Source: Purpureocillium takamizusanense
Lineage: Eukaryota; Ascomycota; Sordariomycetes; Hypocreales; Ophiocordycipitaceae
NCBI RefSeq assembly: GCF_022605165.1
Contig: NC_063069.1
Coordinates: forward strand, 4,898,001 to 4,962,000
Direction of reading: 5' to 3'
Length of the DNA stretch: 64,000 bases
Below the pieces are notes generated by a model. It saw only the letters and a list, made by a program, of their open reading frames with translations. It was not told where the DNA came from and made no database searches. Of this stretch, positions 18,026 through 28,536 are shown piece by piece (positions within the stretch are counted from its first letter, which is position 1; each line of letters begins with the position of its first letter). The translations under genes were made by a program, and so were the position numbers.

Positions 18026-20081
18026 TTATCGGCGGTCCTGCATGCTTCCCACAAACGATGGGTCCTTGACGCTCCCGCCTGCATCGCCCAGACCCGCAAT
18101 CGGCCGGTTGTAGCTGAAGCCCACGAATTGGTCTTGCGCCGTCTGGGACAGCATGGGTCCCTCGACGTAAGAGTCCTGCGGCGCCTCCGATGTAAACTCC
18201 TTATCGAACTGCCCGACATCCAGTGCATCCACCTGCGCTCGTGTTAGCCGTGCTCACATGCTTCTCGTCTGGTCCCAGCTTCGTCACTCACCACCGTGGG
18301 CTTGAAAGCCGGCTCGTACTTGCGCTGCAGCAGCTTCCGCCAGTCGATGGCGTGGAAAAACGGATGTGCCTTGATCTCGGCTGACCCGTTTGCCCCCAGG
18401 CGCTCGTCCGGGTTGCGGTTGAGCAGCTTCGTCAAGAGGTCCTTGGCCGCCGGCGGTACCACGTCAGAGAAGTGCAGCGGCTCCGACAGAATCTTACGGT
18501 ACATCTCGTTTGTGTTCTCGTCGTAGAAAGGCGGCAGGCCCGTCAGCATCTCGTACAGGAGCACGCCCAGGGTCCACCAGTCCACCGTCTTGTTGTAGCC
18601 CTTGCCCATCAGCAGCTCGGGTGCCAGGTACTCGGGCGTGCCACAAAACGTGTTTGTCCGGTCCTCGTCCTTCATGTCGAGCTTGCAGAGGCCAAAGTCG
18701 CACAGCGCGATGTGGCCTTGGTAATCGACCAGGATGTTCTCCGGCTTGAGATCCCGGTAAATGACGTTGAAGCCATGCAGGCACTCCAGCGCACACAGCA
18801 GCTCGGCCGTATAGAACCTCGCTCGGTTGACGTCGAACCGGTGCTCCTGCTGCAGGTGATGGAAGAGCTCGCCGCCGTTGACAAATGCCAGCACAAAATA
18901 GAGCTTCTCTGCCGATTGGAAGCTGAACTTGAGCGGCACAATGAACGGGTTGTTGATCTGCGCAAGGACTGATCTCTCGGCCAGGGTGTGAGCCACTTCG
19001 GAACGAGAGATGATGTGCGCCTTTCGGATCGTCTTGAGGGCGTAGATTCGGTTGGTGTCTTTCTTCTTGACCTGCATGACCTTGCCGAAGCTGCCCTTGC
19101 CGACGACCTTGAGCAGCTCAAAGTCCTCAATCTTGAGCTTGCCGACGCGTGTCTCCACGTACTCGACCCCTACCTTGATCTTGCCCGTACCGTATTGCAC
19201 GTCCACCCACTGGACGCCACTGTGGCCCTCCGTTCTTTGCCGCTCGGCGTACTCTGCCGCCGCCTTCTCCCGGTCCTTCTTGCTAGCTTTGGGGTCCTCC
19301 ACATATGGCTGCCGCTCTGCAAACCGCGGGTTGATGCGGGCGACGCCGAGGAAGATGTCTTGGCTCCGCCCGGCACCTTGTGGCGCATTGGGATTCCGCA
19401 TGTACAAGTGTATGACCAGCTCTGTGACCCTCGAAACGTCGAACTTGTATTGGGTGTTGCCGCCTGCCCATAGGGGGTTCTCGGGGTTCCCTTCTACCGA
19501 GTTGACAAACACCTGCACCTTGTCGAAATCGAGCAAGGCATACGGCATATACTTGCCTGAGATGCGACCGTGGTTCGTGGGAATGCCCGAGAAGCCGCCG
19601 GCCGAAGAATGTGGTCTATTGGAGCCATTGATCAAGGAGCCGACCCGTTGGGAAGAAGACGGTCGTACGGAACCCGCGATGCCGGAGACGTTACTCGACG
19701 AGAGGGAGCCCTGGTGGGACGAGGCGAACGCATTCCTATGTTGTTCGGGCAAAGAGAACCCCTGTCCCTCGTGCAACGTCACGACCAGGATGCCGGGCTT
19801 GGGAGGCTTAATGACGGGGGCCTGGACCATGGCTTCGGAAGCAGCTGGAGCTCTCGGGTGTCAGCGGTGCACCATTCCCGACTTCTGCGCACGAACGCAA
19901 CGAAGGATGCGAGAAAGACGAGACAAGACTCACCAATCGCGCTCTCGGTGGTGGGTGTGGTGGCGCCCGGAGTCGTCTGGGGTTGCGCCTTTTCGTCCTT
20001 GTCTGTGATGGTCGAGGTGGAAGGGGATCGAGAAAAGGCGCTCAAGGGCCCTAAATGGGTGTCCTTGAGCTCTGTGAGCAT
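18026..20081 (-). CDS. sch9: Sch9/S6K-type AGC protein kinase with C2 domain
   Basis: Nutrient-responsive Ser/Thr kinase acting downstream of TORC1 in fungi. Three exons: 20081-19934, 19844-18292 and 18232-18026, totalling 635 residues, all phases closing. The order is a low-complexity N-terminus, a C2-like region (about residues 55-270), the kinase domain (from about 290: GKGSFGKV, ALKTIRK lysine, YRDLKPEN, DFGLCK, activation loop TNTFCGTPEYLAPE) and an AGC tail. The last exon supplies the hydrophobic motif FVGFSY (TORC1-type site), so the tail would be lost if the 59-base intron 18233-18291 were missed. Intron 1 has two in-frame acceptors six bases apart (exon starting at 19844 or 19850). 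The first ATG at 20081 is preceded by a sequence resembling an intron end, so a further 5' exon is possible. Confidence 0.92.
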
Positions 20082-22709
20082 GTCAGCCAGCTATCCATTG
20101 TAACAAGAGGACGACAGACGCCGCTTGCCGCTGGGTCGGCAACCAGCAATGACGGGCAGTTATCGACAAGACAGGAGGGCACGGCAGGACGAACTCTTGG
20201 TGATTCTCCACGACATGCTGGCGGCCGCGGGGGGTCGGGCAGGCTGCAGTCGTGTATGAAGTGTGCCGGCGGGAATGGTGGCACAAGGTTGGAGGAGGCA
20301 GTTGGCTGTCGTCGTAGCACAAGTCGAAGCGGGTGCTCAAGCGCGGAGTGAGGGTGAGACACGGGGTGGACAGCGACCGGGGCCGCGGGGAATCGCTGGA
20401 CAAGGTGCGGCGTCCCCAAGCGCGGGAGTTTGGAGGCCTATCGGGCCCAGAAAGACCAGACGGAGGTGAGAGTAAAGAGACCGCCGACCAGACCACCGAT
20501 CCTGTGTGCGATGGGCGTGCCGACGTCCGGCTCGGGAAGGAGAGAAATGGTCGGGCGTGTGAGGTGCTGCTAATGATAGCGGCCCGAGGAGGTGGTGGTG
20601 AATGGACGGAGGAGGCGATGGAGAGGTGGATGTGAGGTGTGGTCCAGCAGGCGGGCGGGCGGGCGGGCGGTGGGCGTTGTGGGTTGCGCTGAAAGAGGTC
20701 TGGCGGTGCTGGTACCGACGCTGGCGCAACCCCGCAGACACGGGCGTCCACTCTCAGCGGCTGCGCTGATGCTGCAAACCCACCCAGGGGCCGGGACTCG
20801 AGCTGGCTGGGCTAACAGGAGGCTTGGCTGCGCGTGATAGGCAGCCGAGGGCAGACGATACGAGAGGGATTAATTGAGGTGACGAAAAGGAAGGGGAGAA
20901 AGATGTGCAGGAGGCAAATGGGGATGGGACGGGATGGGATGCTGTGGCGAGGAAGGCGTCTTGGGCGTGTAATTGTAAGCAGGACTGGGCTCGGTCTCGG
21001 AGTTCCAGGTTTAGAAATACACGGTTCGGGGCATGCAAAAAGGAGTGCGTACGTACGTACATACGGCTGGCAGTCAATCGTGGAGCCAGAGATGCGGGTT
21101 GATGAGAGGGAGGAGGCGAAGCAGGCGACACACACACACGGGGGCCCCTTGGCTCGCGGGGCTGCGGGATTGGCCAACGCCCGGCGGGCCGGGGGGAAGG
21201 GAGGGGAGGGGGGACGAGCGAGGGCCTGCGCTGGGCAGTGATGAAGTCAGAATCAGACCGGACGGGAGCAGAGCCTCCTGCTGGGGCGGAGCGTCGGGGT
21301 GCGTGCGCTGCGCTGCGCTGCACTGGCGTGTTGCTTCATCAGCAGCCACCAGGGGCCGAGCTTTGGCCTAATGGACAGCCACCTCACCTCTCCCCCGATA
21401 CTAATGCTGCTGCTTCGCACTTTATTGACAGGCAGCTTATCTTGACCTTCGCACTGTGGCGCGTTGCTGTTGTGACAGCTCCCACGGAACAACATACTTC
21501 ACATGTATAGGTAGGTATAACATCGTGACACGAGACCATTCCCAGAGGCAGTACCATCATAGCTGCCTCCCAGCACTGTGAAGAGGCTTGTCACAAGGCG
21601 CCGAGCAACAACATCCGGCGTGCAAGCAAGGTTAGGCGGCCACTCTGAGGGGCGTTTGGCTTGTAGAGATTAAACTCTCGTGTAATATGACGGCAGATCT
21701 TCGTAGGTATGATTGTGAAGTATAGGATGGACTAAACATCGGCGTCTTGTATATACTGCTCGGTTGCAATGACAACGAAGCCACCGGCTGAGCGCCGCAT
21801 CTTGAAGAGGGAGGCTGCTTACCTTGTGCTTGGTGCTGGTGGTGGATACGAGACGGGGCTGCCGTGGCTACCGTGGCTTAGACGGCCTCGACTCCCCTCA
21901 TCAGTGCATGCGCAGGACTGCTACGCAGCCGCGCCGACCGGACTTGTTACGGTGCGCATCCAGACCTCATTGCCAATTCACCGACTAAATTCGGCGTACA
22001 TGATCTCTCTTCTGCCTCGACCTCCGTGTCCGCATAATTGCGCCCGTCTTTCTGTCCAACGCGCATCGCGCGGCTGCTCACCTACCCTAGACTGTGGCGC
22101 GGCAACCTCCAGCTGTGGCGCTCATGGCCCGCCCCGCGCTAATTTGGCGGCTGGAAGGGGGTTTGATACCTGACTTCCCAGGCGCTAGCCCCTGGTTGGC
22201 CGCGGTGCCTGGTAGGTATGGAGCTGGAGGTGCCCTGGCATCCGCGCTGCCATGCCGTGATCTCACTGAAAAGGAGCACCGGCCTTGGAAGGGGGCAAGC
22301 CAAGGTACCTAAGGTACGTACCCGCCGCTCGTGGCCAGCCTGGCAGAACCACGGCAAGGGGGGCCGCGATATCGACCTATGCTCCAGGACACCTACGACT
22401 TTCCACAATTTCCCAAGGAGAGCTTCATCCCGACGGCACAACCAGAGCTGCGCGCAATCGCTGAGTCTGCACAGTTCGACTCGGCTCCTCTCACAGACGC
22501 AGCAGCTCACCTCCATCTAACGATCAAACCAGCGGCTACCCCTGGGTCCCTCACCGCCAGCTGTCTGTCTGCAAGGTCGCATGGTGCCACGACGACCTTG
22601 TCGACCGCCCCCCACCACCGACATTGCAGTATAGCCCTTTGTCGCCGTCAATCGATCCCTGGAGAGGAGTTTCGCTGGCGCTGGCAGTTTTCCGGCACCG
22701 ACATTCGCC
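20082..22709. other. Divergent promoter region between Sch9-like kinase and COPI beta'
   Basis: 2.6 kb shared upstream region of two divergently transcribed genes. It contains a GCGG tandem repeat at 20650-20671, a GTAC repeat at 21049-21060, a CA run near 21129-21139 and the palindrome AGGTACCT at 22303-22310. No convincing coding frame was found; the long kinase-side stretch may be 5' leader. Confidence 0.55.
20650..20671. repeat. GCGG tetranucleotide repeat
   Basis: About five tandem GCGG units in the presumed promoter or leader of the Sch9-like kinase. On the C-rich strand it may be structured, but no function is evident. Confidence 0.8.
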
Positions 22710-25587
22710 ATGAGACTGGACGTCAAGGTTAGTCTGCCGACTTTGTTCCTCAACGACCCCTCTCGATTTCCACAGTGCCGTAAGGCACAGCCGATACGGA
22801 ACGATATCGCTGACCTCGAGCCTCACGTGCAGCGCCAGCTCTATGCTCGTAGCGAACGAGTCAAGGGCATAGATTTCCATCCGCAGGAACCATGGATCCT
22901 CACCACCCTCTACAGCGGTATGCATTACTCCATTGCCACAGTCTCAATGGAGGCGCAACGCCAATTCTGACGCCCCCCTTCCCCAGGTCATGTCTATATC
23001 TGGTCGTACGAAACGCAGCAGACTGTCAAGACCTTTGAACTCACCGATGTTCCGGTGCGCGCCGGTCGATTTGTTGCACGCAAGAACTGGATCGTTTGCG
23101 GTTCCGACGATTTCCAATTGCGTGTCTACAATTACAACACGTCGGAGAAGATCACGTCCTTTGAGGCGCATCCCGACTACATCCGAGCCATCGCCGTGCA
23201 TCCGACTCTTCCCTTCGTGCTCACTGCCTCCGATGACATGACCATCAAGCTGTGGGACTGGGACAAGGGCTGGAAGTGCGTCCAGGTCTTCGAAGGCCAC
23301 AGCCACTATGTCATGGGCCTTGCCATCAATCCCAAGGACACCAACACCTTTGCGTCGGCTTGTCTGGACCGCACAGTCAAGATTTGGAGCCTTGGATCTG
23401 GGACCGCCAATTTCACACTCGAGGCGCATGAGACCAAGGGTGTGAACCATGTCGACTACTACCCCCACTCGGATAAGCCGTACCTTCTCACGGCTTCGGA
23501 CGATCGGACGGTCAAGGTCTGGGATTACACTACAAAGTCCCTCATCGCCACCCTGGAAGGCCACACCAACAATGTCTCTTTCGCCTGCTATCATCCCGAG
23601 CTTCCCGTCATCATCTCCGGCTCCGAGGACGGCACGATACGCATTTGGCACGCCAACACCTATCGCTTCGAGCAATCGTTGAACTACAGCCTCGAGCGAG
23701 CTTGGTGTGGTTCGTATCAGAAGGGAAAGCAGGGTATAGCTGTCGGCTATGACGATGGTGCCGTGGTCATCAAGTTGGGTCGGGAAGAACCGGCCGTGTC
23801 AATGGATGCGTCAGGCAAGCTGATTTGGGCGAGACACAATGAGGTCGTCTCGTCTATCATCAAAGGAGGCAGGTTTTTCCCGCTCTCGCGATCGATCCCC
23901 TGTGCTAACATTTGCTGCAGATGCATCGATCAAGGACAACGATCCCATCTCTCTGCCAACCAAAGACCTCGGAACCTGCGAGGTGTACCCGCAGACGCTT
24001 ATTCACTCGCCCAATGGGCGCTTCGTCGCTGTTTGTGGAGATGGCGAGTACATCATTTACACAGCGCTGGCCTGGAGAAATAAGGCCTTTGGATCTGCGC
24101 TCGACTTCGTGTGGGCCTCCAAGGAGAACAGCAACGATTTTGCGATTCGCGAGTCCCCCATGAGCGTCAAGGTGTACAAGAACTTTGTCGAGAAGAGCGG
24201 CGGCCTGGACGTCGGCTTTCAGGCGGAGGGCCTGACAGGCGGCATTCTGCTGGGAGTCATTGGTCAAGGCGGGGTCTCTTTCTTCGACTGGAACACGGGT
24301 GGCCTTGTCAGAAGAATCGAGGTCGAGCCGAAGCACGTACGTAATCGACTTTACCTCTTCTTGCCGTCATACTGATCATGTGTAGGTCTACTGGTCAGAG
24401 AGCGGCGAGCTTGTTGCCATTGCCTGCGAGGATACCTGCTATGTCCTGAGATTCTCTCGCGAGAACTATGTCGAGGCCGTTCAGGCCGGGCAGGTGGAGG
24501 AGGACGGTGTCGAGGCTGCTTTCGAAGTCATCACGGACATTAGTGAAGGGTAAAGTTGTCCCAAAATGGCCCTGTCGGCACACAATACTAAGCGAGATGC
24601 AGTGTTCGGACGGGAGAGTGGGTTGGCGACTGCTTCATTTACACCAACCAGACCAACCGACTCAACTACCTCGTTGGCGACCAGACATACACGGTGTCTC
24701 ATTTCGACAAGCCCATGTACGTCCTTGGATACATTCAGAGGGACTCGCGCATCTACCTCGCGGACAAGGATGTCAACGTGACGTCGTTTGCTCTGTCCCT
24801 CCCTGTGCTGGAGTACCAGACACTAGTGCTCCGGGAAGACATGGACACCGCTGCCGAGCTGTTGCCGACGATTCCTGCGGACCAGCTCAACAAGGTCGCG
24901 AGGTTCCTCGAAGGTCAAGGTCACAAGGAACTTGCGCTGGAAGTCGCTACGGACCCCGAGCACAAGTTCGATCTTTCACTGGCTCTGGGCCAGCTGGATA
25001 TCGCCCTGGACTTGGCGCGCAAGGCCGACGCGGACCACAAGTGGAAGACAGTCGGCGATGCGGCGCTAGCAGGATGGGATGTGGCACTTGCGGCCGAGTG
25101 CTTCACGCACGCAAAGGACCTGGGCTCGCTTCTCCTGTTACACTCGTCGACGGGCAACAAGGAGGGCCTCGCAGCGCTCGCGGCGCAGGCTGTGGAGAGC
25201 AACGCTCACAACGTGGCCTTTTCGTGCTACTGGCTTCTGGGCGACATTGACCACTGCGTCGAGACGTTGACAAAGACTGACCGGCTGGCGGAGGCGGTGC
25301 TGTTTGCGCAAACATACAAGCCCAGTCTGGCAGTGCGCCTCGTCAAGGAGTGGAAAGAAAGCCTGGAGAAGAGCAAAAAGGGCCGTGTAGCTAAGCTGAT
25401 TGGCATTCCGGACGAAGACGAGGACCTCTTTCCCGAGTGGGATGCCTGGCTGAAGGCGGAGCGTGAGGGCGGGGCGGTCGAGGAGACTCAGGCGCCGGAG
25501 GAGTCGGAGGACGGGGTGGCTCAGGCCACGGAGACGCAGCAGGAGGGGGGGCCTGAGGCTGAGGAAGAGGCAGAGGACGAGGAGTAA
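22710..25587 (+). CDS. sec27: Coatomer (COPI) beta'-subunit
   Basis: Subunit of the COPI vesicle coat for Golgi-to-ER retrieval. Six exons: 22710-22727, 22833-22917, 22987-23868, 23921-24336, 24386-24549 and 24603-25587, giving 849 residues. The six-codon first exon (MRLDVK) joins the conserved [17 protein letters not shown] start. Two WD40 propellers follow (repeats such as [18 protein letters not shown] and [15 protein letters not shown]), then the alpha-solenoid ([19 protein letters not shown]) and an acidic tail. Length and order are those of the family. Intron 3 (23869-23920) preserves the frame only with a GC donor (GCAGGT), while the nearby GT at 23873 breaks it. The other introns have GTTAGT, GTATGC, GTACGT and GTAAAG donors. 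It is divergent from the Sch9-like kinase. Confidence 0.95.
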
Positions 25588-26742
25588 AATGGCTTGGCGC
25601 ATGGCTGTTGGTTATGTGGACGAAGAGCGGCGGGCTCTCCCACCGCGGCCCCCGGCTGGGGCGCCTCGCATGATGCACCATGGTAATGAATGAGTACCTA
25701 TCGAAAGAGTTTACGTTTGCGGCCTGCACGGATGAAAGAAAGCAGAGAAATTTGCTGCAGAGGGTGATTGCATGCTGGATATGTCTTGTCTCTGACTACG
25801 GCATCGTCGTGGTCTTGCATGGGGGTACTTGGACGGTGCAACACGAACAGCCGCCTTGACGGGTAGCCGGGCCGTTGGGACATGCCTAAAAATCCGCGCG
25901 GGGGCGGTGGCTGCCTCGCTGAGGGCAGCGGTTGGTGGGCTCGTCCGTTGGGTCGGGCCTTTTCCTTCCAAGCATAGACAGCTGGAGGGCGGTGGACGCT
26001 TGGGGTGGGCAGCAGCCAGGCGACGGGCTACGGCTGTAGTACTAAGGTCGGGTGGCAGGAGGCAGCTGGAGGCCACCTGTAACGTTAGAGTACCACCTCC
26101 CGTCAACTAAGGTACCTGCAGTCCAGCGAACGGACCCGAGATACAGGGCGCATGCAGCACGCACTCAACGGGGCTGCGGGCCTCCAGGCGGCGCCCCATT
26201 ATTATTTGATCGTCGCGTCCCACGCATCGTGTGCCCGTCTTCATCGATCCCACCTCGCCAAAGAACCATCTTTAGCTACACAAGGTACTGTATGTAGCTC
26301 GCTAGCTGGCCGAACACATACCAAACGCGCGAACAAAACCTCCTGCAACCCGGGCTCCCTCCTCCGAGGCATAGGCATCTCCCACATACACTCAGCACGC
26401 ACGAGGCTCGTGGACCTGCAGCCATCATTGCTCTGCCTGCCGCTTCGCCTGCGTTGTTGCTGCCAGCCAGCTGGGCGACAAGCGGCGCCTCGTGGCGTGT
26501 TCTGAACAGCGTGGTCAGAATTGTCGGCACCTTCGTCACGACGGGCCATCTCTTAGCTTGTTGATCCGGACCACCACCCCATCCCCCCCCCTCGTTGGTC
26601 TGCCAGCCAGCTTCGGGCAGAGGGTTGGGGAAAGCAAGCAAACCCAAGGGCACGAAGGAGCGTCGCGCCGCGGGTAACCTCGCACGACGACCAAGACGAC
26701 GACGAACGACGCCCCTCCGTCCTTGGTGGCCGCCCGCCCGCC
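25588..26742. other. Intergenic region upstream of the dual-specificity phosphatase
   Basis: COPI beta' 3' flank and phosphatase promoter/leader. AGGTACCT palindrome at 26110-26117. No supported gene. Confidence 0.55.
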
Positions 26743-27780
26743 ATGGACCCTGCGGTGTGGCGCAAGCCGGAGCGCTCGACACCCGTCTCCAAGGACGCCG
26801 TTCGCTCGGCGCCGTACACATACCATGCGCCAAGCCCGCCCATGATCGAGATCCCCATCATGCAGCCGTCGATGCCGGGACGGGAACCTATCCTCAACCT
26901 CATGCCGTCGTTTGACCACGTCGACTCGGCGCAGCTGTCGAGCAACGACCTCACCCTCATCACTCGCAACACCACCCAGATCGCCACGGACCGCGCCTGT
27001 TCCTGGAGGTACGAGCAGCGCCGCCAAGCCCAGTCCATCCTCGACTTCCTCTACCTCGGCCCCACCAGTGTCGTCAGAGAGCACGACTTCCTCCTGCGCG
27101 AGGGCATCACCATGGTTGTCGTGGCCCGCGACATCCGCATGAACCACGCCAAACTACTCAGCGTCGAGAACGCCGGCAACGTCCTCGGCGTCGCCGTCTG
27201 CTACCTCGACATCGACTGGCCACAGGGCATGATACCGAGCTTTCAGCACGCCATCCGCGCCATCAACGACCATCTGGTAGCCGTCTATCAAGCGCAGGCT
27301 CAGGAGCGAGACGGTCAGGGCCAGATGCTCGTCGACGGCTCTCGCTTCCGCCGCGGCAAAGTCCTGGTATGCTGCGAGTCTGGCAACGACCGCTCGGCAG
27401 CCGTCGTGGCGGCGTACATCATGGCCGTCTTCGGCAAGCCCATGGTACAGACGCTGCAGTTTATGGGCATCCAACGCTTTTGCTGCTGCTTCGATGAGGA
27501 CACGAAGCGCACGCTCCAGACGTGGGAGGAAATACTCAAGGCGCGCTCCGCCGTCGCCCAGGACGAGCGGGCCAGGACTAGCAGCACCGACCGCATCGAC
27601 TTCACCGACGGGTTCCAGCGCGACCCCGCGCATATCGGCGCCCAGGTCAAGAGGCGTGTCAACGATATGATGGATTTGGGCGGCGAGGGCGCGGGGGCCG
27701 GTGAGACGGACGGCTACTTGACGGACCGCGACCGCTTCATCGACCGGGGCCCCTTTGTACCCTTTCGCGACGCAACCTGA
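26743..27780 (+). CDS. Atypical dual-specificity (STYX-like) phosphatase domain protein
   Basis: Single-exon 345-residue protein. The central part has a dual-specificity phosphatase fold: the start block DFLYLGPTSVVREHDFL (about residue 104 on), an IDWPQG segment that may hold the general acid, and the P-loop VLVCCESGNDRSAAVVAAYIM region (about 205-225). The Cx5R catalytic signature is kept (CESGNDR), so unlike human STYX the nucleophile is present. The usual HC pair is replaced by CC, however, which would be expected to change the pKa of the nucleophile. The flanks look disordered. The ATG context GCCATGG is favourable. The substrate is unknown; it could be active, weakly active or a phospho-binding protein. 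Confidence 0.82.
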   Translation: MDPAVWRKPERSTPVSKDAVRSAPYTYHAPSPPMIEIPIMQPSMPGREPILNLMPSFDHVDSAQLSSNDLTLITRNTTQIATDRACSWRYEQRRQAQSILDFLYLGPTSVVREHDFLLREGITMVVVARDIRMNHAKLLSVENAGNVLGVAVCYLDIDWPQGMIPSFQHAIRAINDHLVAVYQAQAQERDGQGQMLVDGSRFRRGKVLVCCESGNDRSAAVVAAYIMAVFGKPMVQTLQFMGIQRFCCCFDEDTKRTLQTWEEILKARSAVAQDERARTSSTDRIDFTDGFQRDPAHIGAQVKRRVNDMMDLGGEGAGAGETDGYLTDRDRFIDRGPFVPFRDAT

Positions 27781-28536
27781 AAGCAAGCGGGACTGGTTTT
27801 CTTCGTCGTTTTCGTCGGAGCGCGCGGGAAGCATACTTCAATACCCACACTGCACCCAGGGAAACGCAGGTCGGATGCGAAGAGGATTCGCCGAGCAAGA
27901 CGACGACGCCGCTGAGACCCCTCCCTCCTCCGTCGGCGATCGGTGTTGGCTAGGCCGGCTGTTGTCACGATACCCCCTTTCTTTGTCGTTATCTGTTATT
28001 TTTCATTTTTCTTTTTCACACAATGCATTTAGCACTGGGAGTTTAGGTCGGTCCACTGACGGTCGGTCGGTCATGGTCCCCCGTTCCCCCACTCGCTATC
28101 GGTAAACGGACCGCGAGATAGCATGCGAGGAGACATGGAAATAGCATGGGTTGCATTCACGCGTTTATGACTGTTTGTGTGCCCTTACTGATGCCGGCGT
28201 TGCGTGCACGGGGTAGATGGGTGGCTGTGGCGGGCTCATGTCCCAAGTTACATATCAGTGTAGCGGGGTGTTAAGACAGGCTTGCATTGTGCTTCTTCCC
28301 ATGACTTCGCAGCGTGGCGACATTTTTGGCCAGAGCGAATGATGTTCTGCCGTGTGTGTGTGCTCTATATGGTGGTGGTACAATTTGGAAGTATTACAGG
28401 GCAGGGCTCGGCCGTGGGTTTTTAACCAGGTATAGATAGTGCCCAGCGCATCGGCCGAGGGATGGATACCTTTCTACCGCCACAACCGTACTCGTACACG
28501 CTCTCTCTCTCTCTCCGCGTAATCGTTTCAATCTTT
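27781..28536. other. Convergent intergenic region
   Basis: 3' flanks of the phosphatase gene and of the SUV3 gene. A CT repeat lies at 28501-28515 just beyond the SUV3 stop codon. No gene seen. Confidence 0.6.

Noticed and set aside
22944..23675. 243-codon minus-strand open frame
   Set aside because: Antisense to WD40 repeats of the COPI beta' gene.
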